Shown here: in pieces, positions 9,664-20,275 of the stretch
Numbering within the stretch: the first letter of the stretch is position 1
Layout: each line of letters begins with the position of its first letter
Made by a program: the position numbers and the translations under genes
Origin: Saprospiraceae bacterium
GTDB lineage: Bacteria; Bacteroidota; Bacteroidia; Chitinophagales; Saprospiraceae
Length of the DNA stretch: 40,370 nt
NCBI GenBank assembly: GCA_020629255.1
Contig: JAHDDR010000013.1
Location: 1-40,370 of the forward strand
Reading direction: 5' to 3'
Notes under the pieces: generated by a model
What the model was told of the DNA's origin: nothing
Databases searched by the model: none
Seen by the model: the letters and a program-made list of their open reading frames with translations, nothing else

Positions 9664-11253
9664 TTAGTTTTCGTCATTCCCATCGGAAAGCGTTCTTAAA
9701 TAATATTTTTTTTGTCCTATATGATAATATCCAAAAACAAATCTGTCTTTAAATTTAAAAAAAGTTTCTGCTACTAAATAAATATCTTTTTTCACTGCCT
9801 TTAAATATAATGCCTGCATTTTATCAAAAGCAGTCTCTTCAATTTCTCCTTCCTGATGTTCTAGCGTTTCCGAAGATAATAAAGACTTGAAATATGTAAC
9901 AGCATTGTTTGCATAAGTAGTAGTATTAGTTTTTTGTTTCATAAAAGAGGCGTTTGAGGTTGTAGTTCCAGTGTGTCCAATCCCTTTAGGGTTTTCCATT
10001 GTGAAATTTTGTACACACCCTTCCGAGCAACCAATTGCAACTACTGTTTCCTCGTTATATTCATAAGCATATAATGCTAGGAAATTTTTAGCAACCGTGC
10101 TTAAAAAAAATGATGGGCTTTCATGTTCTTGAATATAATTTTTCAATAATGATTTTTCTAACGTTATGGTTCGAAAAGGAGTATTCCCAAATAAAATTCT
10201 TACATCATTTCCAAGCACTTTAAATGTCTGAATGTTTTCCCTTGTTTCCAACTCCGTAATGGAAAACACCATTTCTTTTGGGCAAGATATAACCTGATAT
10301 AATTTATTTTGGTAAACATAAGAATTGGAAAATGTTTTTGATCCCCTAAGTATCGTTTTTTTATTTAATCCATTATTTTTTGGAGGAGAACAAATTGTCT
10401 TAGTATGATTATATATGTCAACCTTCGCTTCTTGTTTTTCAATATCTAATGAAACTACCTTAGTATTAAATATTTCGTTATCTACCGTTATAATAATTTT
10501 TTTGTCTTGAATATAAAGCTTGGATATTCCGGCTAGTGTATTAAATGGATTAGGCGTGGAATTATTGATTTTTCGCACATCTATTTCCCCTTTTGCAAGA
10601 CCTATAATTCCTTTGCCTTTATCAGCTTTTGTAGTTCTTTCTGATTCTGTAATATTCTTACCTGTTCTTAAAATGGCATAATACAAGTTTCCTCTTCCAT
10701 CATCGTAAAAATCATATTCGGACAAATCGAAATCCGTTAACATAATTAGTTCAGATCCGTCATACTTATACAATTTGAGTATTGATGAATTCCTCAAGCA
10801 AGTCAACAAATAAAATTCATCATTAATATCGAATGCATTCACAAATAATTCATCTTCCAACTTCAATGACAACTCCACGCCCTCTTTTCCTTCACCCATT
10901 TCTTGAACTAAAAATTTATTTTGTTTTTTATTCATAAAAAACAAGTGATATTTTCCTCCAAGGGAATCATGTCCTAATAAATGAATAAAGTTAGATGTGG
11001 GTCGGTTCACTTTTAATTCATTTATCACTTTATAATTTCCATCAAATTTTAAGGCACGAATATATTTCTTATCCAATATACACTGGGTAAATCCTGAATT
11101 GTCTTGATGGAGGATGGTGTAAGCTTCCCTCTCTAGTTCAGGTAGGAAATCCACCTTCGTTTCCTTCAAATCCATTTTCTGCTCAAAAAATATTTCTTGG
11201 GCGAATAGGTTGTTCAAGAACAATAAGCAAATAATAAATAAAAATTGTTTCAT
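9664..11253 (-). CDS. Exported protein of unknown function
   Basis: I do not recognise this 529-residue protein. The start chosen is the ATG at 11253, because it opens directly with a good signal peptide (MKQFLFIICLLFLNNLFAQ); an in-frame ATG 48 nt upstream would add a charged leader before it. The mature part has repeated short beta-type segments (KYHLFFMNKKQNKFLV, NDEFYLLTC, GNLYYAIL) with no Cys-rich or catalytic motif, and could be a degenerate propeller. No T9SS sorting domain is visible at the C-terminus (YYLRTLSDGNDEN). It sits 31 nt after gpsA and 11 nt before the amidohydrolase, so the three may form one transcript. Confidence 0.75.
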   Translation of the reverse strand: MKQFLFIICLLFLNNLFAQEIFFEQKMDLKETKVDFLPELEREAYTILHQDNSGFTQCILDKKYIRALKFDGNYKVINELKVNRPTSNFIHLLGHDSLGGKYHLFFMNKKQNKFLVQEMGEGKEGVELSLKLEDELFVNAFDINDEFYLLTCLRNSSILKLYKYDGSELIMLTDFDLSEYDFYDDGRGNLYYAILRTGKNITESERTTKADKGKGIIGLAKGEIDVRKINNSTPNPFNTLAGISKLYIQDKKIIITVDNEIFNTKVVSLDIEKQEAKVDIYNHTKTICSPPKNNGLNKKTILRGSKTFSNSYVYQNKLYQVISCPKEMVFSITELETRENIQTFKVLGNDVRILFGNTPFRTITLEKSLLKNYIQEHESPSFFLSTVAKNFLALYAYEYNEETVVAIGCSEGCVQNFTMENPKGIGHTGTTTSNASFMKQKTNTTTYANNAVTYFKSLLSSETLEHQEGEIEETAFDKMQALYLKAVKKDIYLVAETFFKFKDRFVFGYYHIGQKKYYLRTLSDGNDEN

Positions 11254-11284
11254 GGTTATTTTTTTAAATTCAGTTAATATTCTA

Positions 11285-12322
11285 TCACAAAAAATCCACA
11301 TCTTCTGTATAAGGATAATTCATGAGGTAAACCATCGCTTTTTGTTTATCGAAATCATTGTAAATGATTCTATAAATAATATCTACAATGGGCAAGTGCA
11401 ATCCGAAATGTTTTGATAATTCCCTAGCGATGATGACGGTTCTCAAACCTTCAGCGGGTTCGGTCATAGAATTAAGGATGTCTTCTAATTTTTCTCCCTT
11501 TCCCAATCTTTCGCCGACGGAAAAATTACGACTTTTATTTACAGAAGCCGTAGCAATCATATCACCGATTCCTGCCATTCCGAAAAAAGCTTTTTTACTG
11601 CTCCCCATGGCATGTCCTAAGCGTACCATTTCCGAAATGGCACGGGTAATGAGCACAGCTCTTAAATTATATCCGAAACCCATTCCGAAAATAATACCCG
11701 AACCGATGGCATAACAATTTTTCAGCACACCGCCCCATTCAGCTCCTTTTAAGTCCCTTGTTCCATACACTCGGAACAAATCACTTTGCAATACTTTTTT
11801 TCCTACATCGATAACTTCATCAAAACGGGAAGCAATAACTGTTGCTGCCGGTTCGCCCGCCATGATTTCCCCAGAAAGGTTCGGTCCCGACAAACAACCT
11901 ACCCGAACCACCACACTTTCTTCTTGAATAACTTCGGTCATTGTTTTTACATCTTTGGGCGTCATTTTGCTTTCGCCTTTCCGTACGGCTTCCAAATCGA
12001 CACCTCCCGAATCCAACCCTTTAGTGCATTGTATAAGGATGTGATGGGGGCGAAGAAAAGGGGAAATACCCTTTATCATTTTTCTGAAATTCTTGGACGG
12101 AACCACAGGGAAAATCAAATCGCATTCCTCAGCCATTTGCTGGATGTCTTTGGTGCAAGAAATGCGAGGAGATAAATCCAAACCCAAATGGTGATGTTTT
12201 ACATTAATCGCCTCCATCGTTTCATCCCTTCGACTAAAGACCAGTACATCCACATTTTCGGATAATAATTTGGCAATGGTCGTTCCGAATTTTCCAGAAC
12301 CGATAACTCCAACAGCTTTCAT
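11285..12322 (-). CDS. gpsA: Glycerol-3-phosphate dehydrogenase [NAD(P)+]
   Basis: This cytosolic enzyme reduces dihydroxyacetone phosphate to sn-glycerol 3-phosphate for phospholipid synthesis. The N-terminal Rossmann motif is GVIGSGKFG (residues 5-13). CTKGLD contains Lys101, SGPNLSGEIMAGEPAA spans 145-160, and GAEWGGVLKN ends with the catalytic-type Lys201. Substrate-binding GIGDMIATA and SRNFSVGERLG follow. The length of 345 residues is normal for the family. The ATG at 12322 lies about 22 nt after the predicted transcription start from the box at 12351-12358. Two genes follow at short spacing on the same strand. Confidence 0.96.
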   Translation of the reverse strand: MKAVGVIGSGKFGTTIAKLLSENVDVLVFSRRDETMEAINVKHHHLGLDLSPRISCTKDIQQMAEECDLIFPVVPSKNFRKMIKGISPFLRPHHILIQCTKGLDSGGVDLEAVRKGESKMTPKDVKTMTEVIQEESVVVRVGCLSGPNLSGEIMAGEPAATVIASRFDEVIDVGKKVLQSDLFRVYGTRDLKGAEWGGVLKNCYAIGSGIIFGMGFGYNLRAVLITRAISEMVRLGHAMGSSKKAFFGMAGIGDMIATASVNKSRNFSVGERLGKGEKLEDILNSMTEPAEGLRTVIIARELSKHFGLHLPIVDIIYRIIYNDFDKQKAMVYLMNYPYTEDVDFL

Positions 12323-12350
12323 GAATCAGGTAGATTTGGTAAGATGATAC

Positions 12351-12358
12351 CAAAAATA
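12351..12358 (-). promoter_or_regulatory. -7 promoter box for gpsA
   Basis: On the minus strand this reads TATTTTTG, an exact TAnnTTTG. It places the transcription start near 12345, a 22-nt leader. No clear -33 TTG is visible at the expected distance. Confidence 0.5.
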
Positions 12359-12415
12359 GAAAATTTCGTGGCTAGTCTTATAAGAAGAACCAATTTTGTA
12401 GGAAATGTTATGAGA

Positions 12416-13597
12416 TTATTTTCCTAAGCCGATGCGAATTTCACCATCTTCAAAACGAACAGATAAATCTTTCCGATTTTTCAGCCATTCGACGGTATCT
12501 GCTCCAAGGATTTCTTTCCGCCATCCTTTAACCAGATATTTTGGTGTGAAAGAACCATCAAATTTCATTTTATTAAAATCGGAACGAGGCATGAGTAAAA
12601 TGCCCGCTACTTTATTTTGGGCACAAATCAATTTGAAGACCTGATTCAACAAATCCATGAGAATATTATGCTCTTCCGAAATAATAGGTGGCGGAACAAT
12701 TTTTTCCAACAGTCCTTTTTCTTCCGTGGTAATGGGTGCCTGATATAATTCGTTGAATGTATCCCAATTTTTACGAACAATATGATCCTGTATCCGACGA
12801 TCGCTTAACAAAGATTGTTTTCCGGCATGTATCATTTTGGTAACAACTGGTAATGTTTTACTGGAAAGAACTTTCTCCCTCGACAAATTATTTTTTTCTG
12901 CTTCTTTTTCCCTCCAGATGGATAATCTTAGGAAAAAAAGTTGCCCCCTATCTTTCAGGTTCGACATGATTTTATGCGACAAAATATCTTCAACGAAATT
13001 TTGTTCATAATTTTCTTCTTCTCCAAATCTCATACATTCTTCTCGAACCCAGTCCAGTCGCTTTGCTTTTTCTAAGCGAGCCTTTAGTTTCCTCCATAAT
13101 TCTTTGAGGTAAATTACATCGTTAAGGGCATATCGGATTTGCTTTTCACGAATGGGCCTAACTTTCCAATCCGTAACGGTCTGTGATTTGGATAATTTTA
13201 TTTTAGCATACTTCTGAACAATCTTTTGAAAGGAACAAGGATAGCCATCACCTAAAAAACCGACGGCAATCTGAACATCTACCACATTTTTAGGTAAAGT
13301 CTTGAACAAACGGTAAAAGAGTTGATAATCGTTCTCGCCGGCATGGGTGATTTTCAGGATGTTTTCATCTGCTAGAATATCGCAAAGAGGAGCCATATCT
13401 TTGACAGCAATGGCATCAATTAAAAAATTGCCTACTTCTGATGAAATCTGCACCCAACAAAGCAAGGGTATATATCTTTTCTCCCCAATAAATTCTGTAT
13501 CGAAACCCACCCAATCACTTTTGGAAGAAATGTCTTGGCAACATTGTTCTAAATCCGAGTAGGCTTCTATTAATGTGTAATCTTGTTGTATAGGCAT
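12416..13597 (-). CDS. rnd: RNase D-like 3'-5' exonuclease with HRDC domain
   Basis: This is a DEDDy-type exonuclease acting on RNA 3' ends. Motifs: FDTEF (Asp33, Glu35), HAGENDYQLF (Asp90) and YALND (Tyr156, Asp160), giving the complete DEDDy set. An HRDC-type helical domain follows at about residues 210-290, and the last 100 residues contain SEEHNILMDLLNQVFKLICAQNKVAG, like a second HRDC-type unit. The length of 393 residues is typical of RNase D, which trims tRNA and other stable RNA precursors. It starts 75 nt after the HhH protein gene on the same strand; CTAAGGTA (13656-13663) is a one-mismatch promoter box on the minus strand, so either read-through or its own promoter is possible. Confidence 0.92.
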   Translation of the reverse strand: MPIQQDYTLIEAYSDLEQCCQDISSKSDWVGFDTEFIGEKRYIPLLCWVQISSEVGNFLIDAIAVKDMAPLCDILADENILKITHAGENDYQLFYRLFKTLPKNVVDVQIAVGFLGDGYPCSFQKIVQKYAKIKLSKSQTVTDWKVRPIREKQIRYALNDVIYLKELWRKLKARLEKAKRLDWVREECMRFGEEENYEQNFVEDILSHKIMSNLKDRGQLFFLRLSIWREKEAEKNNLSREKVLSSKTLPVVTKMIHAGKQSLLSDRRIQDHIVRKNWDTFNELYQAPITTEEKGLLEKIVPPPIISEEHNILMDLLNQVFKLICAQNKVAGILLMPRSDFNKMKFDGSFTPKYLVKGWRKEILGADTVEWLKNRKDLSVRFEDGEIRIGLGK

Positions 13598-13672
13598 AGA
13601 TATTTTATGTCCTTATTTGTGATACTTGTTCCAATTGTGCCCCCAATCGAAGGCACTAAGGTAGATAAAATA

Positions 13673-14716
13673 TCATTCCAATTCCAGATAGGGCTTGAGC
13701 TTTGTCAATACTTCTGGAGATAAAGCGTATATTTTCCCCAAATCATCCAAAGATTTGAAAGAACCATGTTTTTCACGGTACTTAACAATGGCATTTGCCG
13801 TTTTCCATTTTAGGTAAGGATGGGCTTTCAAATCGTCTGCGCTAGCAGAATTAATGGGGATTTTCTTTATTTGCGATGTGCCGGGCAATTTCAAACTAGG
13901 CTTTATTTTTTGGTAAATGCTATCATGCAAACCGTACACTTCACTAATTTGGCTCAGATCTGTAAAACCACCTAAAGAGGTTCTGTACTTCACAATTCTT
14001 TTGGAAAAAGAAGGACCTATACCTCGAATCTTTTGAAATTCTTCTGCTGAAGCAGAACCAATATCCACAACAACCGGTTCATCATTTTTCTTTGGATATT
14101 CTTTCTTTTTTGTACTGTTATTCTCTTTGGGTATTGATGTCGGTTCTTGTCCGGGTTCTTCTTTTTTCTCTACCCCAGCCGTCGGCTCTTTAGCCTTATT
14201 GGTTTTAGATATGGCTTGGTTTTCTATTTGGATGAAGGGTTCCAAATCATCATACCATTCTTTTTTCAAACCATAAATTTTCTTCAAATCCTCTTTCTTG
14301 TAGAATTTCCCTCCTTTATTCCTAAAACTCAATAGGGTGGATGCCACTTTTTCAGGCAACCCTAAATTTTTTAATTCTGCTAATGATGCCTTATTCGGAT
14401 CAAAGGGAAATCCATTTATATTTACTTCTTGATAATTTTTCTTTTTCCTGGATTTCTTTTTCTTCTTGTAGGAAGGTTCATAGTCCCAATTCTTGTTAAA
14501 ATATTTTTTCCTTCCCGTCGAATCTTCTTGGATTAGACCCGCCTCCCATACCTCAATTTCAGCTTCAAACTCTGATGTATCCAAAGTGGGTTTCTCTTGA
14601 AAAAAAGAATAAAAAAAAGGCAGGGAAAAGACTAAAACCAGTATGCCTAAAAAAAAGATAAAGCCTCTCTTTTCGGTAGGTGTGAAATGCAAATATTCTC
14701 CTAGGGTTTCCTTCAT
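13673..14716 (-). CDS. Membrane-anchored protein with three ComEA-type helix-hairpin-helix domains
   Basis: A short cytosolic N-terminus is followed by one membrane helix (about residues 18-38: GFIFFLGILVLVFSLPFF). A Lys-rich linker (YKKKKKSRKKKNYQ) comes next, then three ComEA-like helix-hairpin-helix units, at about 98-162 (FDPNKASLAELKNLGLPEKV), 218-280 (IGSASAEEFQKIRGIGPSF) and 287-347 (INSASADDLKAHPYLKWKT). A Lys/Glu/Pro-rich spacer separates the first two. Such proteins bind double-stranded DNA without sequence preference. ComEA itself is the periplasmic or surface DNA receptor of natural transformation, and this triple-unit form is common in Bacteroidota. The unit DNA-binding residues look intact. 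A role in DNA uptake is an inference; no other competence genes are nearby. Confidence 0.88.
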   Translation of the reverse strand: MKETLGEYLHFTPTEKRGFIFFLGILVLVFSLPFFYSFFQEKPTLDTSEFEAEIEVWEAGLIQEDSTGRKKYFNKNWDYEPSYKKKKKSRKKKNYQEVNINGFPFDPNKASLAELKNLGLPEKVASTLLSFRNKGGKFYKKEDLKKIYGLKKEWYDDLEPFIQIENQAISKTNKAKEPTAGVEKKEEPGQEPTSIPKENNSTKKKEYPKKNDEPVVVDIGSASAEEFQKIRGIGPSFSKRIVKYRTSLGGFTDLSQISEVYGLHDSIYQKIKPSLKLPGTSQIKKIPINSASADDLKAHPYLKWKTANAIVKYREKHGSFKSLDDLGKIYALSPEVLTKLKPYLELE

Positions 14717-14740
14717 GAATCATAACTTATCTAATACAAT

Positions 14741-14748
14741 CAAATTTA
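14741..14748 (-). promoter_or_regulatory. -7 promoter box for the HhH protein gene
   Basis: On the minus strand this reads TAAATTTG, an exact TAnnTTTG. It predicts a start near 14735 and an 18-nt leader. It is divergent from the gyrB promoter 79 bp away. Confidence 0.5.
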
Positions 14749-14820
14749 AGCCTTTAAGTTCTGAAAAATAATCAAAAAACCAAGTATTTAAAGGAAAAAA
14801 AGCCTTTACAAACATGATAA

Positions 14821-16815
<1,995 letters not shown>

Positions 16816-16832
16816 GTATGAAGAATAAATTG

Positions 16833-16889
16833 AAGTTTAAAAATAAAAACCTCTTTGTCTTTGGCAAAGAGGTTTTTATTTTTAAACTT
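16833..16889 (+). terminator. Long terminator hairpin after gyrB
   Basis: A perfect 25-bp inverted repeat (16833-16857 with 16865-16889) has a 7-nt loop. The core ACCTCTTTG/CAAAGAGGT is extended by A- and T-rich arms. The arms are symmetric, so it could also block antisense transcription entering gyrB. Confidence 0.9.
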
Positions 16890-16918
16890 TATTATTTCAT
16901 CCGGTTCATTTAAATGTT

Positions 16919-17209
16919 ATGTTAGAAATCAGGCCTTGTTGTGAGCATTGTGGCAAAGATTTACCGAATGAATCTACCGATGCCATGATTTGTAGTTTCG
17001 AATGTACGTATTGTAAAGATTGTGCATTAGACGTTTTTAAAGATGTGTGCCCTTCTTGTGGTGGAAATTTTGTTTCTAGACCCATACGACCCAAAATAGA
17101 ATTAGAAAAAAAACCCGGCTCTATGAATAGAAAACATATTCCTAAAAATATAGAGAAGCATCAAGAGATGTTGGAACGTTATCATAATGTTCCTCCAGAG
17201 AAAAGGTGA
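16919..17209 (+). CDS. DUF1272 zinc-ribbon protein
   Basis: This is a 96-residue cytosolic protein of the DUF1272 family. The first 58 residues carry CCEHCGKDLP, CSFECTYCKDC and CPSCGG: paired CxxC-type knuckles that almost certainly bind zinc. The C-terminal 38 residues are a charged tail (KIELEKKPGSMNRKHIP). DUF1272 proteins have no established biochemical role. The start at 16919 gives the usual family opening MLEIRPCCEHCG. It stands alone after the gyrB terminator, 46 nt ahead of a T9SS cargo gene, with no recognisable -7 box upstream. Confidence 0.88.
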   Translation: MLEIRPCCEHCGKDLPNESTDAMICSFECTYCKDCALDVFKDVCPSCGGNFVSRPIRPKIELEKKPGSMNRKHIPKNIEKHQEMLERYHNVPPEKR

Positions 17210-17255
17210 AATAATTGATTTTTTGCCTAAACTATTAAAAAAAAATCATGACAAC

Positions 17256-17705
17256 ATGAAGCACTTTATTTTCTTTATTTTTTTACTTTCTCATTTTACA
17301 GCATTTAGCCAAAATATTTCTTCTATTAATAGTGGGACTTATTCTGGCAATGGCTTGACCCATGTGGTGGGAGAAATTTATGTTATCCCGGATAATGTAA
17401 ATGAAGAAGTCAATTCCGGAATTTTGGGGATTCTTTCTCAAATTGAATTTATGACTGTCAGTACGAACGAAATTCTTTCCAGTGAAGATGTGAGGGTTTT
17501 CCCTAATCCGACCAGCCATTCGATTTCTTTTTCGATTAAAGGTTGGAATATCGCAGAAATTTTCATTTATGATGCGGAAGGAAAATTAGTTTCGACGCAT
17601 CCATGGACGGGTCAAAAAATTGATATGAGTGAACTCCCTAAAGGTGTTTATTTTATCAAAACCAACCAAATCCAATTACAAACTTTAAAAATCATTAAAC
17701 AATGA
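17256..17705 (+). CDS. Short T9SS type A sorting domain protein
   Basis: This is a 149-residue secreted protein. The start chosen is 17256 because it opens directly with a signal peptide (MKHFIFFIFLLSHFTAFSQ); an in-frame start at 17187 would add 23 non-signal residues and overlap the previous gene. A short region (SINSGTYSGNGLTHVVGEIYV) of a type common in Bacteroidota precedes the sorting domain. From about residue 81 to the end (VFPNPTSHSISFS ... LPKGVYFIKTN ... LKIIKQ) it is a type A C-terminal domain, so the protein is little more than a sorting signal. Its stop codon overlaps the start of the next gene as ATGA (17702-17705), so the pair is translationally coupled and probably works together at the cell surface. 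Confidence 0.82.
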   Translation: MKHFIFFIFLLSHFTAFSQNISSINSGTYSGNGLTHVVGEIYVIPDNVNEEVNSGILGILSQIEFMTVSTNEILSSEDVRVFPNPTSHSISFSIKGWNIAEIFIYDAEGKLVSTHPWTGQKIDMSELPKGVYFIKTNQIQLQTLKIIKQ

Positions 17706-18775
17706 ATTATAAATATTTTTCAGGCATTTTATTTTTCCTATTTATTTCTTTTTCAATAATGGCACAAGCCCCACAAGGCATCAGCTACCAAGCCATTGCT
17801 TTTGACACAAATGGCGATCCCATTGCAGATGGAACGGTCGGTGTGCAAATTAGCATTTTAGATAATTCTCCAACGGGCACAACTGTTTATTCCGAAACAC
17901 ATACGCCTAGTACAAATAGCCAGGGGTTATTTTACTTGAACATTGGAGAAGGCTCTCCTTCCACAGGTAGTTTTTCTTCCATTAGTTGGGGCGAAAACAA
18001 TAAATTTTTAAAAGTGGAAATTGACCCAACGGGTGGTACAAGCTATATTAATTCCGGCACCAACCAATTAATGAGTGTACCGTATGCCTTATTTTCTGAA
18101 AATACGAATCATGATAATTTACCCCCTGCTACAGGAGGGGATGACACCCCTAAATCAGCAACCACTCCGAATGGTGCCATGTTAGTCGTTTATACATCAA
18201 CGAATGCGTACGGGTTCACGATTAATGGGAATGGCAACCCGAATTGGTATTCTACTTCTATCTCAGGAACTGTGATTGGTGCAGCAGCAGCAGATGATTG
18301 TATTGTTGTTTATACAAGTACGAATGCTTATGGTTTTATGATCAATGGTGTTGGCAATCCGAATTGGTATTCTACCTCCATTTCGGGTACACCACAAGGA
18401 ATTTCTCCTAGCAGCAATAATACTATCGTTGTGTACACAACTACAAATGCCTATGGTTTTACTAGAAACGGAAATGGCAACCCGAATTGGTATTCCACCT
18501 CTATTTCGGGAACCCCCAAGGGCATTACATTTGGTGGTAATCTTGTTGTTTATACAACAACGAATGCGTATGGATTCACTATCAATGGGCAAGGGAATCC
18601 GAATTGGTATTCTACCTCCATTTCGGGAACCGTAATTGGTGCATCATCCGTAGGAGAAAGAGCGGTGGTTTATACTTCTACGAATGCTTATGGCTTTACT
18701 ATTAATGGAAATGGCAATCCAAACTGGTATTCTACTTCAATGTCAGGGACACCGCAAGGCATTTCTCCAGAGTAA
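17702..18775 (+). CDS. Secreted repeat protein with QGISYQA N-terminal domain and five 40-residue repeats
   Basis: This is a 357-residue exported protein with a signal peptide (MNYKYFSGILFFLFISFSIMAQ). Residues 23-135 form a domain common in Bacteroidota surface proteins: APQGISYQAIAFDTNG, TVGVQISILD, GLFYLNIGEG, and ending QLMSVPYALFSEN. A short linker then leads to five near-identical tandem repeats (residues 162-357) of 39-41 residues with the core VVYTSTNAYGF and NGNPNWYSTSISGT. The repeats are aromatic and Thr-rich and could form beta-propeller blades or a beta-solenoid; the exact fold is not known to me. There is no T9SS sorting domain on this protein; its coupled neighbour carries one. 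A large palindromic terminator follows. Adhesin-like function is an inference. Confidence 0.82.
   Translation: MNYKYFSGILFFLFISFSIMAQAPQGISYQAIAFDTNGDPIADGTVGVQISILDNSPTGTTVYSETHTPSTNSQGLFYLNIGEGSPSTGSFSSISWGENNKFLKVEIDPTGGTSYINSGTNQLMSVPYALFSENTNHDNLPPATGGDDTPKSATTPNGAMLVVYTSTNAYGFTINGNGNPNWYSTSISGTVIGAAAADDCIVVYTSTNAYGFMINGVGNPNWYSTSISGTPQGISPSSNNTIVVYTTTNAYGFTRNGNGNPNWYSTSISGTPKGITFGGNLVVYTTTNAYGFTINGQGNPNWYSTSISGTVIGASSVGERAVVYTSTNAYGFTINGNGNPNWYSTSMSGTPQGISPE
18185..18772 (+). repeat. Five in-frame tandem repeats of 117-123 bp
   Basis: Units start at 18185, 18305, 18428, 18545 and 18665, each at a VVYT codon set. The core ACCCGAATTGGTATTCTAC-like string recurs nearly unchanged. The spacing is always a multiple of three, so recombination between units would add or remove repeats without breaking the frame. 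Confidence 0.95.
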
Positions 18776-18795
18776 TTTTCCATTCCTAAGCAATG

Positions 18796-18841
18796 AAAAA
18801 TAAAAAAAGCGGGAAATTAATTTCCCGCTTTTTTTATTTTT
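18796..18841. terminator. 46-bp palindromic bidirectional terminator
   Basis: A perfect inverted repeat (18796-18818 against 18819-18841) has the GC core GCGGGAAATT and A/T runs on both sides. It lies between convergent genes and overlaps the last codons of the DEAD-box helicase gene, whose poly-Lys C-terminus is encoded by the terminator's T run. Confidence 0.9.
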
Positions 18842-20177
18842 TCTTTTTAGCATTTCTTTTCAAACGTCCTCTATTCACTGTTTTTGTTTTTCTTTCTGTT
18901 CTCCTAAACTTCCCACCTAAATTTACTTTTTTATTTTTTTCTTTTTTCTCGTGATAAGCTCCTTTCGATTTCCTTCCCGCATCTACCAAATAGGGCCTGC
19001 GGTTGGCTCCTTTTTTGGGTTTTTCTTCTTCGGAAAAAACATCAGAAATTTCTACTTCTTCAGGAATCTTTTCCATTGGAATTTGCATTTGCATTAATTC
19101 CTCTATTTCGATTTGATATTCTTCTTCTACTTCATTAATAAAAGAAATAGCAATCCCTTCTTTTTCTGCTCGACCAGTTCGGCCAATTCGGTGAATGTAC
19201 GTCGGGGCATTATTCGGCAAATCGAAATTGACTACATGACTTACGTCGGATATATCCAAACCTCTTGCCATGATGTCTGTAGTGATCATAATTCGGAATT
19301 CTCCTTTGGAGAAGCTTTCCAAATTTCGGATTCTAAAATTTTGGGATTTATTGGAATGTAATATTCCAACTTTATCAGGAAATGAAATATTTATTTTTTC
19401 GAATAATCGATCTGCTAATTTTTTTCCTCCGGTAAAAACCAATATTTTCTCCATGCTTTCATCATTCGATAAAAGATGCTGTAATACATTTACTTTTGTA
19501 AAAAAATTAGGAACATGATATGCTTTTTGAATGATTTGCTCTAAAGGAGTTCCGTGTCTTGCTATTTCTATTTTTTGAGGTTCTACAAAATATTCTTCGA
19601 TTAATGTTTCTACTTTAGGCGGCATGGTTGCCGAGAATAATAAATTCTTTCTTTTTTCTGGCAATAAATCCATGATGCGAATAATTTGAGGTTGGAATCC
19701 CAAATCCATCATTTCATCTACTTCGTCTATGACAAGTTGCTTGATATTTTTTAATTTCAAGGCACCATCTAACGCTAAGTCTAAAACACGACCGGGTGTT
19801 CCCACTAAAATATCCAAACCTTCATAAACAATTGTTTTTTGGGTACGGATATTCGTTCCTCCATAAACACCTCCTACCCGAACGGACATATAAGTAGTTA
19901 ATTTTTTAATTTCATCTACCACTTGAAGGACTAATTCTCTTGTCGGAACCAAAATCAATATTCGCGGATTAATTTGATTGGAGTATTTTAGCAAACGCAA
20001 AATAGGTAAGACATATGCAAATGTTTTACCCGTTCCAGTTTGGGCGACCCCAACTACATCTTTGCCCGCCATGATTGGAGCAAAAGCTTCCCTTTGTATA
20101 GGCGTCGGATTGACATAACCTAAGTCGGAAAGGGCATTTAATAATGATTTGCTGAGATTTAATTCTTCGAATGTCAC
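18834..20177 (-). CDS. DEAD-box ATP-dependent RNA helicase (RhlE-like)
   Basis: This cytosolic RNA helicase probably acts in ribosome assembly or RNA turnover. Motifs in order: Q motif (PTPIQ, Gln28), Walker A AQTGTGKT (45-52), PTREL, GTPGR, motif II as DEVD (151-154, in place of DEAD), SAT (182-184), TDIMARGLDI and HRIGRTGRAEKEG. I have seen the DEVDEM variant in other Bacteroidota helicases. The last 80 residues are a basic tail (KKKEKNKKVNLGGKFRRTERKTKTVNRGRLKRNAKKKK) of the kind that gives RhlE-type proteins extra RNA affinity. The length of 447 residues is typical. The ATG at 20177 lies 23 nt after an exact -7 box. Confidence 0.94.
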   Translation of the reverse strand: MTFEELNLSKSLLNALSDLGYVNPTPIQREAFAPIMAGKDVVGVAQTGTGKTFAYVLPILRLLKYSNQINPRILILVPTRELVLQVVDEIKKLTTYMSVRVGGVYGGTNIRTQKTIVYEGLDILVGTPGRVLDLALDGALKLKNIKQLVIDEVDEMMDLGFQPQIIRIMDLLPEKRKNLLFSATMPPKVETLIEEYFVEPQKIEIARHGTPLEQIIQKAYHVPNFFTKVNVLQHLLSNDESMEKILVFTGGKKLADRLFEKINISFPDKVGILHSNKSQNFRIRNLESFSKGEFRIMITTDIMARGLDISDVSHVVNFDLPNNAPTYIHRIGRTGRAEKEGIAISFINEVEEEYQIEIEELMQMQIPMEKIPEEVEISDVFSEEEKPKKGANRRPYLVDAGRKSKGAYHEKKEKNKKVNLGGKFRRTERKTKTVNRGRLKRNAKKKK

Positions 20178-20200
20178 CTTGATAATTTTTATTTTCTGTG

Positions 20201-20208
20201 CAAAGATA
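20201..20208 (-). promoter_or_regulatory. -7 promoter box for the DEAD-box helicase gene
   Basis: On the minus strand this reads TATCTTTG, an exact TAnnTTTG. It predicts a start near 20195 and a leader of about 18 nt. It follows the terminator of the upstream gene, so the helicase is transcribed independently. Confidence 0.6.
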
Positions 20209-20210
20209 GG

Positions 20211-20275
20211 TTGTTTTTAGTTATTGAATAAAATCGTTTCTAAATTGGGTAGAAAGAGCTAGACATATCAAGCAC
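20211..20275 (-). repeat. Post-terminator sequence shared with 38448-38492
   Basis: Read on the plus strand, the outer 17 nt are identical to the copy at 38448-38464 (TTGTTTTTAGTTATTGA). The inner end TAGACATATCAAGCAC matches TAGACATCAAACAC of the other copy with a 2-nt gap and one change. The copy at 38 kb is about 20 nt shorter in the middle. Both lie just beyond the terminator of an OmpA-domain gene. Confidence 0.6.

Noticed and set aside
11254-11301. Longer N-terminus for the unknown exported protein
   Set aside because: It would place 16 charged residues before a clear signal peptide and overlap the gpsA end.
17187-17255. Longer N-terminus for the short T9SS protein
   Set aside because: It would overlap the DUF1272 gene and put 23 residues before the signal peptide.
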